Below are positions 43,420 through 52,201 of a stretch of 55,308 nucleotides of DNA, piece after piece. The DNA lies in assembly GCA_004558105.1 (NCBI GenBank), contig SFEB01000001.1, forward strand, positions 1 through 55,308, written 5' to 3'. This DNA is from Clostridiales bacterium. Lineage in GTDB: Bacteria; Bacillota; Clostridia; Christensenellales; CAG-314. The notes below the pieces were generated by a model. It had not been told where the DNA came from. It ran no database searches and saw only the letters and a list, made by a program, of their open reading frames with translations. The position numbers were made by a program, and so were the translations under genes. Positions within the stretch are counted from its first letter, which is position 1, and each line of letters opens with the position of its first letter.

Positions 43420-44481
43420 ATGGAAAACAACGAGAAACAACAATTGATAGCCGAATTTTTGCGCGAAATCAGACAAGATAACGCCAAGGGTTACGTTACT
43501 TACGAAGAAATCGAGGCAAAAATCGAAAAGATGCACCTTAATCTGGGGGAAGAAGAAAACGCCGAACTTTACAAGGCAATGGACGAAGCCAATATCAACA
43601 TAGTGGATATTGCTCCGAATACTTTGGATTTAGCAAAGGGCATAGCCGACGTCAGCATTGACGACCCCGTAAAAATGTACCTCAAGGATATCGGTAAAGT
43701 TCCTCTTTTAAGCGGTGAAGAAGAAGCGAGACTTGCCCAACTTATGCAGGAAGGCGATGAGGATGCAAAACAAAAATTGAGCGAAGCCAATCTTCGTCTC
43801 GTCGTATCCATTGCAAAAAGATACGTCGGCAGAGGAATGCAATTTCTCGACCTGATACAGGAAGGCAACCTCGGTCTTATGAAAGCGGTGGACAAGTTTG
43901 ACTACACCAAAGGATTCAAGTTTTCGACCTACGCCACCTGGTGGATAAGGCAAGCCATCACCCGCGCCATAGCCGACCAGGCGCGCACCATTCGTATTCC
44001 CGTACATATGGTTGAGACCATCAACCGTCAGGTAAGAGTCAGTCGCAGTTTATTGCAACAACTCGGGCGCGAACCGACTCCCGAAGAAATTGCCAACGAA
44101 ATGGGCGTTCCGGAGGAGAAAGTAATAGAAATACAAAAAATAGCGCAGGATCCCGTAAGCCTGGAAACGCCTATCGGCGAAGAAGAGGACAGTCATCTCG
44201 TTGATTTTATCGAAGACGACAAAACGGTCGCTCCCAGCGACGTTGCCGCATATGCGGTATTGAAGGAGCAAATGCTCAGCGTTCTTCACAAACTCACACC
44301 GAGAGAAGAAATGGTATTGAGACTTCGCTACGGTATAGACGACGGCAGACCCCGCACGTTGGAAGAAGTTGGCAAAGAGTTTAACGTTACCAGAGAGCGT
44401 ATCAGACAGATAGAAGCAAAAGCGCTCCGTAAACTCCGCCATCCTTCCAAAAAGAAGAAGTTAGAGGATTTCCTCGACTGA
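43420..44481 (+). CDS. sigA: Primary sigma factor SigA/RpoD
   Basis: 353 residues, close to the ~370 of B. subtilis SigA. Region 1.2 starts near residue 85, region 2 has RLVVSIAKRYVGRGMQFLDLIQEGN and YATWWIRQAITRAIADQ (the -10 recognition helix), region 3 ARTIRIPVHMVETI, and region 4 has EEVGKEFNVTRERIRQIEAK, the -35 helix-turn-helix. An N-terminal region 1.1-like segment is present. GGAGG at 43402-43406 lies 13 bases from the ATG, a long spacing. It explains the many TTGACA/TATAAT promoters seen in the window. Confidence 0.97.
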   Translation: MENNEKQQLIAEFLREIRQDNAKGYVTYEEIEAKIEKMHLNLGEEENAELYKAMDEANINIVDIAPNTLDLAKGIADVSIDDPVKMYLKDIGKVPLLSGEEEARLAQLMQEGDEDAKQKLSEANLRLVVSIAKRYVGRGMQFLDLIQEGNLGLMKAVDKFDYTKGFKFSTYATWWIRQAITRAIADQARTIRIPVHMVETINRQVRVSRSLLQQLGREPTPEEIANEMGVPEEKVIEIQKIAQDPVSLETPIGEEEDSHLVDFIEDDKTVAPSDVAAYAVLKEQMLSVLHKLTPREEMVLRLRYGIDDGRPRTLEEVGKEFNVTRERIRQIEAKALRKLRHPSKKKKLEDFLD

Positions 44482-44483
44482 TT

Positions 44484-45125
44484 ATGAAAATTCCCGACAG
44501 AATTAAAATAATTCTTTCACTTATACCGCAATGCGACGTATTGATGGACGTAGGTTGTGACCATGGTATATTGGGCGTTGCGGCGTTGCAAGAAAAAAAA
44601 GTCGAAAAAGTCGTTTTTACGGATATAAGTCTTCCGTCTCTTAAAAAAGCCGAAGCGTTAGCAAAGCAGCAGGGTTTAGAGGATAAATGTCGGTTTTTAC
44701 ACGGCGACGGATTTTGCGGCGAGAGGGCGGATTGCGTCGTTATCGCCGGTATGGGCGGGAAGGAGATTTTAAAGATTATCGACAACGGAGGATTTCTCCC
44801 GGAGTACATGGTTCTTAATCCCATGCGTAACGCAGATACGGTACGACGGGCCTTGCAAGAAAAATACTTTTTCCAACTTGACGAGAAGTTTTTTGACAAA
44901 AAGTTTTACGACGTTATGGCGTTAAAACGGGGCGGCGACAGCCTGACGGAAACCGAGATAAAGTACGGTAAGACAAATATCGCCCTTTTTGGCAAAGACT
45001 TTATCAAATTTTTGCATTTGCAACAGTCAAAATATAATAAAATCAATGACGTCGCGAAAAGTTCAGAGGTAAAGAAAAACCTGGAAGAAATAGACGAGTT
45101 ATTGAGCAGGAGTAAAAATGTTTGA
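44484..45125 (+). CDS. trmK: tRNA (adenine-22-N1)-methyltransferase TrmK
   Basis: 213 residues. SAM-binding MDVGCDHGILGVAAL at the N-terminus, GMGGKEI and the NP motif VLNPMRNAD are those of TrmK (formerly YqfN), which makes m1A22 in bacterial tRNAs. A coiled tail (about residues 165-213) is typical. Begins 2 bases after sigA, as in Bacilli. Its stop overlaps the next gene by eight bases. Confidence 0.92.
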   Translation: MKIPDRIKIILSLIPQCDVLMDVGCDHGILGVAALQEKKVEKVVFTDISLPSLKKAEALAKQQGLEDKCRFLHGDGFCGERADCVVIAGMGGKEILKIIDNGGFLPEYMVLNPMRNADTVRRALQEKYFFQLDEKFFDKKFYDVMALKRGGDSLTETEIKYGKTNIALFGKDFIKFLHLQQSKYNKINDVAKSSEVKKNLEEIDELLSRSKNV

Positions 45126-45816
45126 AAATATAATAGAATATCAAAAGATTGACAGTCAATTAAAGGTTATCGAAAACGAACTCAGCTCAACAGAAGAGCG
45201 TAAACGCGTCCGCGCATGTCTGCAATTTCTCAAAGAGAGTGAAGAGAAACTTAAAAAGATGGAAAACGACGTGGCGGAAATCAACGCAAAATGCCTTGCA
45301 CTGAAAGAACAATACGAGGCAAATTGTCTTCTTCTTACCGAATACGAAAAGGGTGTAAGCAGTGCCATCGATCAGGACGAACTCAACTATTTGAAAAAGA
45401 AGTTCGCCGATTTAGTAAAGATAATGAACGGTATTGAAAAAGACATGTCGGCTTTGTCGCAGGAGGCAGCCAATATTTCCAGACAATTCGAGGAGATCAG
45501 AGCAAAATTACCTCAGGCAAAAAAGCAGTACAGCGAAGCAAAAGATAAGTTCGACGCTTTGAGAAAGGAAAGAGAACCCGAAGTAAGTGCGCTTCAACGC
45601 AAAAAAGCAGAGATAGAAAAACATCTTTCGCCCGAAATTTTAACCATTTACAAGGAGTTGAAGGCTCAGAACGTCCCGCGTCCGTTCGTTCCTTTGGAAG
45701 AACCCAACCGTTGCGGCGGTTGCCGTATGGATTTACCTGTCGGTAAACTCTCCGCATTGAGCGAAAAGGGCTATATTCGTTGTGAAAATTGCCATAGAAT
45801 AATTTATAAACAATAG
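45118..45816 (+). CDS. Coiled-coil C4-type zinc ribbon protein
   Basis: 232 residues. Residues 1 to about 180 are a charged antiparallel coiled coil, and the C-terminus is a four-Cys ribbon, CGGCRMDLP and CENCHRIIY. Relatives (the zf-RING_7/Nif3-associated family) lie next to trmK and nif3 in many Firmicutes. nif3 is absent here. Function unknown; tRNA- or RNA-related by neighbourhood only. AGGAG precedes the ATG. Confidence 0.85.
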   Translation: MFENIIEYQKIDSQLKVIENELSSTEERKRVRACLQFLKESEEKLKKMENDVAEINAKCLALKEQYEANCLLLTEYEKGVSSAIDQDELNYLKKKFADLVKIMNGIEKDMSALSQEAANISRQFEEIRAKLPQAKKQYSEAKDKFDALRKEREPEVSALQRKKAEIEKHLSPEILTIYKELKAQNVPRPFVPLEEPNRCGGCRMDLPVGKLSALSEKGYIRCENCHRIIYKQ

Positions 45817-45830
45817 AGGAAAGACTGAAA

Positions 45831-46745
45831 ATGGAAAAAATAAAATCACCTGCCACAGACCATGTGGTATTAGAAAACGAACGTAGCCAAGGGGTTACAA
45901 AACAAGTCAACGAACTTTCGACAGGTAAGTTTTTTAAGTATCTTTACGCAAAAAGCATGTTTAAAATGTTTGGTTTAAATTTGCTGATGTGTCTGTTTTT
46001 AATTCCGATGGTTATTTTGTATTACCGTTTTACCTTGCAGTCTATGAGTATTGCCAACACTATACCGTATAACGGTTCGTTGGGTATAGGCTTTGCTTTC
46101 TGGAAGGGGGCGAGCGAATACGCAGTAGCCACGGGAAATTCGCTGTTATCAAGTTTCTGGTTGTGGGCAATACTCGGTATATGTGCGACTTCGTTCGCTT
46201 TTGCGGGCGGTATCTGCGTAATCAGAAACGCTTTCTGGACGGGAGAACTCAGCGTAAGCAAAAACTTTTACAAGGGCATTTATCAGTGCGGACTCGTCGC
46301 TTTCGTCGGCTTCGCGCTTATCGGCGGCGCAATTTGCGGAATCGTTCATTTAAACTTCGTAATGGCGGATTGGAGCAAGTTTTTGGCGGTCGTAGTAAAC
46401 ATAGTTCTTATAGCGGCAACCGTTTTTCTGGCAATATTCGTATTCGTCCTTACCAGCGTGGAATCGACGTACAGGCAGCCGTTCGGTACGTCCGTTAAGA
46501 CTTCCTTCGCAATTATCAAAAAGTATTTTATTTCTACGGTGCTTAATTTCGTAATGGCACTTATTCCGATTGCTTTGGTGTTGTGGTTGATTAATAGTGC
46601 TTTGATCATTATCGTTATAGTCCTCGCATTGATGATAGGTATGTACTACATAGTCCTGGTCTGGCAGACGCATATGATGAGAGTCTTTTCAATTTATCAC
46701 CCCGTGGAAAAAATCGTTACAAAGCGTAAAAAACATATAAATTAA
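45831..46745 (+). CDS. Polytopic membrane protein, YesL-like
   Basis: 304 residues with about six membrane segments after a 45-residue polar N-terminus, and a basic C-terminal tail. The first segment (NLLMCLFLIPMVILYY), the loop GGICVIRNAFWTGELSVSKNFYKG and the paired later segments resemble YesL/DUF624 membrane proteins, but the similarity is weak and the assignment uncertain. GAGGAAAG precedes the ATG. Sits between the zinc ribbon gene and the TPR gene. Confidence 0.7.
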   Translation: MEKIKSPATDHVVLENERSQGVTKQVNELSTGKFFKYLYAKSMFKMFGLNLLMCLFLIPMVILYYRFTLQSMSIANTIPYNGSLGIGFAFWKGASEYAVATGNSLLSSFWLWAILGICATSFAFAGGICVIRNAFWTGELSVSKNFYKGIYQCGLVAFVGFALIGGAICGIVHLNFVMADWSKFLAVVVNIVLIAATVFLAIFVFVLTSVESTYRQPFGTSVKTSFAIIKKYFISTVLNFVMALIPIALVLWLINSALIIIVIVLALMIGMYYIVLVWQTHMMRVFSIYHPVEKIVTKRKKHIN

Positions 46746-46762
46746 AACGAGAGGCAACAGTT

Positions 46763-48416
46763 TTGGCGAAAAATATCATTAAATTTCAGGAAGATCCCGA
46801 CGTTTTTGCTCGACATGGCGGAAGACTATTCTCAAAAAGGAAAGCATGCAAAAGCTATCTCCTTGATTAAACGCGTTTTAAAAAACAATCCGGACGACGC
46901 CGACGCAAAATTTGCCTTTTCGCAGGAACTGTCCAACGTTTGTCAATATAAACTGGCTCAGGACGTTTTGTTCGAGATGTTGACTCGGGATACGGCAGAC
47001 GTTCCCGTCAACTTATCGTTGGGTGAAACCTTTTACTCTTCCGGCAACTGGTCCGTTGCGGCGTATTACTTTAAGCGTTATTCGGAACTTACGGATTTGC
47101 AGATACAGTCCGAAATAATGCAGGACGTAGCTAATTTTGCCACGGGTAACAACGGTTTTTCGATAGTTTATCCGATGACCAGAGAACGAGCCGACGAATT
47201 GAGGAAAAAAGCCGCCGATCTGATGCGCAACGGACAGATAGAGGAGGCAAGAGAAATATTTAAGGAGATAGAAGAGTCTTTTCCTGCCGACAGTATGGCG
47301 AAAAGCGATATTTCCTTTACCTACCTGATAAAAAACGACATCGAAAACGGTAAAATATACGCACAAAAGGCATGCGAACTGGACGAAAACAATATTTCCG
47401 CACTTTGCAATCTCGCTATGATTTACAATATCGGAGGCGAAAAGGAAAGTTGTGAAGAAATCTGTCGCAAGCTTTCCCGGATTGAGACTGACGACGCTGC
47501 CGAGATTTTTAAAATCGCAAGTACTTTCTGCGAGATAAAAAAGGACGATTCGGCGTATATATGGTTGGAAAAATTTTTAAAGGTAGAACCGACGCCCTCC
47601 ACGGATATTCTTTATCATTACGCCTTTGCCGCTTTTAACAGCGGGCGGTACCAGAAGGCAAAAGAGACTTTTGACTACATTCTGTTGATGAATGAAAAAG
47701 ATTATATCGCGAAGTATTACGTCAAGGCGTTGGAACCGTATCTGATTGATTCGTCAGTTAAAAGAGAGCGTTGGGAATACTATCCTCAGATTCCGCTTAA
47801 AGAATGGAAAAAGCGTGTAGAGTTTTTAAACTCAAAGCAGGATTTTTTCGGAGTCTGGCAGGACGAGGAACTGCAGGAATGGATAGGGTGGGCGTTCGAC
47901 ACCGTGCCCGATCCGGCTTTGCACGATAATCTTGTCGGAAAATTGGCTCAGACCGATAAGAAAAAGAGCGTAGAGTATTTTAAACGGCTGTTGCTCAATC
48001 AGAACGTCAGCCTTGCCGTGAAAGGCAAAATAATGTTCTGCTTGCTTATACGCGGCGTCAGAGGAAGATTTTTTATCGTACGCGACGGCTTTTTCTCCGT
48101 TATAGACGTGCCTAAAAACATTCCACACGTCGTTTCCGACGCCGTTTTGCTGTGTATTGCCAAGTTATCGATGTTCTTTATCATGGACGGAGATTATCCT
48201 GCAAAAGTAATTAAGGTAGGGAAAAGGATACAATCCGAAATTATCGATAAAGGGTTGTCCGACAACCTGGATACCCGTCAACTTGCCGCGGTTATCACAC
48301 GTATTTGCAACTTCGAATGGTTGGACGACAAAAAAATAATGGATTTGTTCGGCGTCACCTATAATGAATTGACGGAAATGAACGAGTATATATTTAATGA
48401 CGGTAAACAAGAATAA
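46763..48416 (+). CDS. TPR-repeat protein with apparent frameshift at codon 15
   Basis: The main frame, open from TTG 46806 (ATG 46815), gives 533-536 residues of tetratricopeptide repeats (helix pairs around DYSQKGKHAKAISLIKRVL, then near residues 150-270). No ribosome site suits either start. A TTG at 46763, 8 bases after AGAGG, opens a different frame reading MAKNIIKFQEDPDV and then running out of frame to a stop at 46870. Joining the two at the T run 46803-46807 yields a continuous N-terminus, MAKNIIKFQEDPDV followed by LLDMAEDYS. One extra T would explain it: a real mutation, a sequencing error or a +1 recoding site. The gene, with unknown partners, lies between two membrane-protein genes. 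Confidence 0.7.
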
Positions 48417-48422
48417 AAAGTT

Positions 48423-48467
48423 ACGCTTTTTTATACTTTAAAGTATGAAAAAGCGTTTTTCTTTTTT
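48423..48467 (+). terminator. 34-base palindrome and T tract over the ykvI start
   Basis: Arms ACGCTTTTTTATACTTT (48423-48439) and AAAGTATGAAAAAGCGT (48440-48456) are 17 bases with one T-G wobble and no spacer, followed by TTTT, C, TTTTTT (48457-48467). It looks like an intrinsic terminator for the upstream TPR gene, yet it contains the ykvI ATG at 48445 and its first codons. The region 48417-48444 has no ribosome site. Confidence 0.6.
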
Positions 48468-49452
48468 CCTGAATTTTTGCGCGCTGCTTTCGGGGGTTAT
48501 CGGTGCGGGATTTGCTACGGGACAGGAACTATACGTTTATTTTGATAAAAAAAATCCGATTTTCGTCGGATTGTGTTGTGCGTTTTTTTACTTTTGTTTT
48601 TTTCTGGCGGCAATTAAGACAGACGACTTTTTTAAAAGAGCGGAGGGTAAGGGAAGAGTTCTGGTTTTTGCAAAAAAATTCATGCGCTGTCTGACGCTGT
48701 TCAGTTGTCTCGTGGTGCTTTGCGTTATGCTTGCAGGCGTAAAAGCCACTTTGTATGAGCTTATACCCGACAAAACAACTGTCGCCGTTACGGGCGTTTT
48801 AACGGCTTTATTCTGCGTTTTTCTCGTCTGCTTTGATAAAAAAGGTTTTCAGACGGTAGGCGTATTTTTTACGCCGGTCGTTATAGGCTGTCTTTTGTTT
48901 TTGTTTGCAAAAATATCGCCCGTTGCGACAGGTGAATTGAGAGGAGGCGTAAAAAGCAGTTTTTTGTACGCTTCTCTCAATTCGATATTTTTAACGACTT
49001 TCGTTGCAGATGCATGCAACGGCTACGCAAAAGGAAAGAAGACGGCGTTTTGTCTCGTTTCCGCATTGGCATGCGGAGTACTCGTTACGCTTGCCGCAAG
49101 TTGCGTTACAAAAAGCGGATACGTCGAAATTCCTTTGGTTAAACTTGCGTATGAGTCGGGTGTTTTCGGCAAAGTTTACTGCATAGTGGTTCTGCTGGGT
49201 ATAGTCACTACCGTATGTGCGTCGGCGTTGCCGTTGGCAGAAGAAATCAACCGACGCGTCAACTGCCGATTTTTATCCGTCGTACTGTTGTTCGGTTTTT
49301 GTCAGACCGTATCTTTTGCGGGTTTTTCGCATCTGGTAAAGTATTGTTACCCTGCGATATCCGTATTGGGAGTCGCTTTGCTGGGGTTTACGTTATTTTG
49401 CACCGTCAAGTATAGGAAAAAAAGGGAAAAAGCGTTTAATTTCTCCATTTGA
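48445..49452 (+). CDS. YkvI-family membrane transporter
   Basis: 335 residues, about ten membrane segments in a LeuT-like fold. The N-terminal signature GAGFATGQEL occurs in the first membrane helix, as in the YkvI family (function unknown; amino-acid or solute transport by fold). The ATG at 48445 is the only plausible start, as it gives the complete first helix, but has no Shine-Dalgarno and lies within a palindrome. Its 3' end overlaps the convergent ABC permease by 17 bases. Confidence 0.85.
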   Translation: MKKRFSFFLNFCALLSGVIGAGFATGQELYVYFDKKNPIFVGLCCAFFYFCFFLAAIKTDDFFKRAEGKGRVLVFAKKFMRCLTLFSCLVVLCVMLAGVKATLYELIPDKTTVAVTGVLTALFCVFLVCFDKKGFQTVGVFFTPVVIGCLLFLFAKISPVATGELRGGVKSSFLYASLNSIFLTTFVADACNGYAKGKKTAFCLVSALACGVLVTLAASCVTKSGYVEIPLVKLAYESGVFGKVYCIVVLLGIVTTVCASALPLAEEINRRVNCRFLSVVLLFGFCQTVSFAGFSHLVKYCYPAISVLGVALLGFTLFCTVKYRKKREKAFNFSI

Positions 49453-50245
49453 TAAGCATTTTTTCTATTTTTGCGACTATAAGGTACATGACGGCGGCGA
49501 CGACGCAAAGTACCAGTATGCAGGTCATTACGAGATCGAGTTTAAATACCTGTCCGCCGTAAAGTATCAGATAACCGAGTCCGGCTTTGGACGTCAGATA
49601 TTCTCCCATTATCGTGCCTATCCATGCCATACCTACGTTGATTTTTAAAGCCGACAGCAGAGTGGGTAGGTTGGAGGGAAAGACGAGTTTGGTAAAAATC
49701 TGAAACTTTGTGGCGTTCATGGTTTTAAGAAGCAGAATCTTGTTTTCGTCCGTTTCGTTAAAGCCGTTCAGCATCGTTATCGTTGTGATGACGACGGAAA
49801 TCAGCACTGCCATGGTGACTATCGCCGTTTGCCCCGTTCCTGCCCAGATAATGATAATCGGACCGAGCGCAACTTTAGGCAAGCTGTTAAGTACCACCAG
49901 ATAAGGTTCAAAAATCTTGTTGAGCAAAGGCGACCACCACAGAATAATTGCCGTTACGGTACCGATCAGGGTGCCGAGAACGAAACCTATCAGCGTTTCT
50001 TTGGTAGAAACCCAGACGTGACGGAAAAGTTCGCCGGTAACGGAGAGGTTTTTTAACTGCAAACAAATTTTGGACGGACTCGAGGTAATAAAACTATCCA
50101 AAACACCGCAGTCTGTCAGTATTTGCCATAATGCCAAAAAAAGGATGAGAAATCCTATTTGTCCGGAAAGTATCAGGAGTTTTCGTTGACGTGTTTTTTT
50201 AAGGTATCGGCGCAGATTGGTCGATAACTCTTGTTTGTGTTTCAT
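49436..50245 (-). CDS. NitT/TauT-type ABC transporter permease
   Basis: 269 residues, six membrane segments. The cytoplasmic EAA-like loop LNSLPKVALGPIIIIWAGTG contacts the ATPase. ATG at 50245 follows GGAAGG by 12 bases; a TTG at 50275 is an alternative adding ten residues. The first gene-proximal region overlaps the ATPase gene end by 47 bases, so the two are coupled. The gene family moves nitrate, sulfonates, taurine or thiamine precursors; the ligand cannot be told here. Confidence 0.9.
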   Translation of the reverse strand: MKHKQELSTNLRRYLKKTRQRKLLILSGQIGFLILFLALWQILTDCGVLDSFITSSPSKICLQLKNLSVTGELFRHVWVSTKETLIGFVLGTLIGTVTAIILWWSPLLNKIFEPYLVVLNSLPKVALGPIIIIWAGTGQTAIVTMAVLISVVITTITMLNGFNETDENKILLLKTMNATKFQIFTKLVFPSNLPTLLSALKINVGMAWIGTIMGEYLTSKAGLGYLILYGGQVFKLDLVMTCILVLCVVAAVMYLIVAKIEKMLIKWRN

Positions 50246-50999
50246 TATCGTTAAGTTCCTTCCAGATTTTTTCAAATTGTTTAGAAAAATCGGGCGACTC
50301 CCGCCTTGAAAGAGGCGAGGAATACGTACCGAGATTAGTCACGTGTATGTTTTTTACCGTTGCGGGGCGTTTGGAAAGAATAATTATTCTATCCGCCATA
50401 CTTATCGCTTCGTTAATGTCATGCGTAACGAGCAGAGCGGTTTTTTGCTCCTTTTTGATGATGGAATAAACGTCGTCGCAGACGTTGAGACGAGTCTGAA
50501 AGTCCAATGCTCCGAAAGGTTCGTCCAATAACAAAACGGAAGGATTTGTCGCCAGGGTGCGTATCAGAGCCGCTCTCTGGCGCATGCCGCCCGACAACTG
50601 GTGCGGGAAACTTTTTGCAAATTCTTTCAAACCGTATTTTTCGATGAGGTCGTCGATTCTGTCGCTGTTTTCAGGCGTCAGTTTTTTCTGAATTTCCAGA
50701 CCGAGTCGTATATTCTGCCTTATGTTCCGCCATTCGAAAAGGTGGTCGTGTTGTAACATGTAACCCACGTCTTCGTTTACGCCCGTCACCTCTTTGCCGT
50801 TGAGAAATATACGTCCGCTCGTTGGCTTTAAAATACCGCTTACAAGCGACAATAAAGTGGTTTTTCCGCATCCTGACGGACCCACGATGGCGATAAATTC
50901 ACCTTCGTCCACAAAGAAATCGACGTCTTTTAACGCGTTTGTTTCGGTCGTTTTGCTGTAATAGGTTAAATTTACGTTTTTCAGCTCAAGTATATGCAA
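50199..50999 (-). CDS. NitT/TauT-type ABC transporter ATP-binding protein
   Basis: About 266 residues. Walker A GPSGCGKTTLL near residue 39, Q-loop MLQHDHLFEW, signature LSGGMRQRAALIR, Walker B LLLDEPFGALD and the H-loop VTHDINEAI: a complete ATPase with the short SsuB/TauB-like tail. No ATG is available; TTG at 50999 follows AAGGAG by 9 bases, while TTG at 51005 lies only 3 bases behind it. Energises the permease next to it; it has its own promoter. Confidence 0.92.
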   Translation of the reverse strand: MHILELKNVNLTYYSKTTETNALKDVDFFVDEGEFIAIVGPSGCGKTTLLSLVSGILKPTSGRIFLNGKEVTGVNEDVGYMLQHDHLFEWRNIRQNIRLGLEIQKKLTPENSDRIDDLIEKYGLKEFAKSFPHQLSGGMRQRAALIRTLATNPSVLLLDEPFGALDFQTRLNVCDDVYSIIKKEQKTALLVTHDINEAISMADRIIILSKRPATVKNIHVTNLGTYSSPLSRRESPDFSKQFEKIWKELNDNETQTRVIDQSAPIP

Positions 51000-51028
51000 T
51001 GTCAAACGCTCCTTAATCGTTACATTTT

Positions 51029-51058
51029 ATTATATTTTTTACTTTGGTATTGTGTGAA
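51029..51058 (-). promoter_or_regulatory. Promoter of the ABC ATPase-permease genes
   Basis: On the minus strand TTCACA (51053-51058), 18 bases, TATAAT (51029-51034), between the terminator of the binding-protein gene and the ATPase gene. Confidence 0.6.
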
Positions 51059-51085
51059 TTAAAAAGGGCGGTATAAACCGCCCTT
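51056..51085 (-). terminator. Terminator after the ABC binding-protein gene
   Basis: AAGGGCGGT pairs with ACCGCCCTT (51064-51085), loop four bases; on the minus strand TTTTTAATT follows. It separates the binding protein from the ATPase and permease. Confidence 0.85.
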
Positions 51086-51098
51086 AATCAAAGAAAAA

Positions 51099-52082
51099 CT
51101 ATAACGTAATCTTGTCGGCAATACTGTTGTCGATAAGTTTTTCAAATTCTACGCGTTGAGTCAGTTCGCCGGCGTTTTCCATAACGTCCTGCAAGCGAGT
51201 GAAACTCTCTTTTGTCATACTCGGCGTGGTTTTCCACGAGTCTGCGGCGCGATAGTTGCCTATGGCGTTGGCCAAATCTTTAACGTCGGTACCGGGAAAA
51301 GCGTCCACTAATTTTTCCGCCACGGTTAAGTTGTCGTTGCTGAGCAACCACAACGTTGCTTCGTGCACGCATTTCAAAAACGTTTCGAGTGTTTTGGCGT
51401 TTTTCCTGATGTAACTTTGCGACGCGGCAAAACATGTGTAGGGGACTTCTCCGCCTTCCTGACCGATGCTTGCAACTATATGGCCGGAGCCTTGAAGTTC
51501 TATCTGCGTTGCCGTCGGTTCAAAGAGCGTGACGTAATCTCCGACGCCGCTTGCAAACGTGGGAGCAAGCATATTAAACTGTACGCTGTAATCCATCGTT
51601 ATATTCTGTCCGTCCGTATAGCCGTGTCGGTTGAGAATATACTGCAAAGTCATTGCCGGCATACCTCCTCGCCGTCCCATTATTACGGTTTTGCCTTCCA
51701 GCCCCGACCAGTCGAAGTCCGGCTCGAAATTTCTGCCTACCAGAAACGCTCCGTCACGTTTTGTCAGTTGACCGAAAACCATAGGATAGTCTTGCTTGCC
51801 TTGTTGGTATACGTAGATTGTAGTTTCGGGTCCGCATAAAGCCACGTCTGCGTTTCCCGACAGCAGCGCAGTCATGCTTGCGTCACTGCCCCCGCCGTTG
51901 GTAAGTTCGATGTTTATTCCGTTTTGTTCAAACAGTCCGAGGGAATCGGCAAGATAGAAGGGCGCGTAAAAAAGAGAGTGGGTGACTTCGTTTATCCTTA
52001 TCGTATCGTCCGTTTTACTGCAGCCTGCAAAGGGCAGTACGGCAATGACGAGGATAACTGCAAAAATCAGAATTTTTTTCAT
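51099..52082 (-). CDS. NitT/TauT-type ABC transporter substrate-binding lipoprotein
   Basis: 327 residues. Signal peptide with lipobox FAGC near residue 18. The mature part begins IRINEVTHSLFYAPFYLADSLGLF, the SsuA/NMT1-THI5 family signature, followed by NGGGSDASMTALLSGNADVAL, the ligand cleft. Start ATG at 52082 follows GGAGG by 5 bases; an upstream in-frame ATG at 52148 gives no signal peptide in place. Ligand probably an anionic or aromatic small molecule such as sulfonate or thiamine precursor (inference). Transcribed first in the transporter group. Confidence 0.92.
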   Translation of the reverse strand: MKKILIFAVILVIAVLPFAGCSKTDDTIRINEVTHSLFYAPFYLADSLGLFEQNGINIELTNGGGSDASMTALLSGNADVALCGPETTIYVYQQGKQDYPMVFGQLTKRDGAFLVGRNFEPDFDWSGLEGKTVIMGRRGGMPAMTLQYILNRHGYTDGQNITMDYSVQFNMLAPTFASGVGDYVTLFEPTATQIELQGSGHIVASIGQEGGEVPYTCFAASQSYIRKNAKTLETFLKCVHEATLWLLSNDNLTVAEKLVDAFPGTDVKDLANAIGNYRAADSWKTTPSMTKESFTRLQDVMENAGELTQRVEFEKLIDNSIADKITL

Positions 52083-52141
52083 TATAACCTCCGTAAGTTG
52101 TGCAATATACAATATTCTTGTGCTAAAATAAGTGTTAACGT

Positions 52142-52170
52142 TTGCCAAATTACAAGAAACTTGTTATAAT
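52142..52170 (+). promoter_or_regulatory. Promoter of valS
   Basis: TTGCCA (52142-52147), 17 bases, TATAAT (52165-52170). The leader before the ATG is only about 25-30 bases, leaving no space for a T-box. Confidence 0.85.
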
Positions 52171-52201
52171 ATAAGACAAATGATTTTAAGGAAAAACTGT
52201 C

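Noticed and set aside
52171..52201. T-box riboswitch before valS
   Set aside because: The leader is under 35 bases, too short for any T-box.
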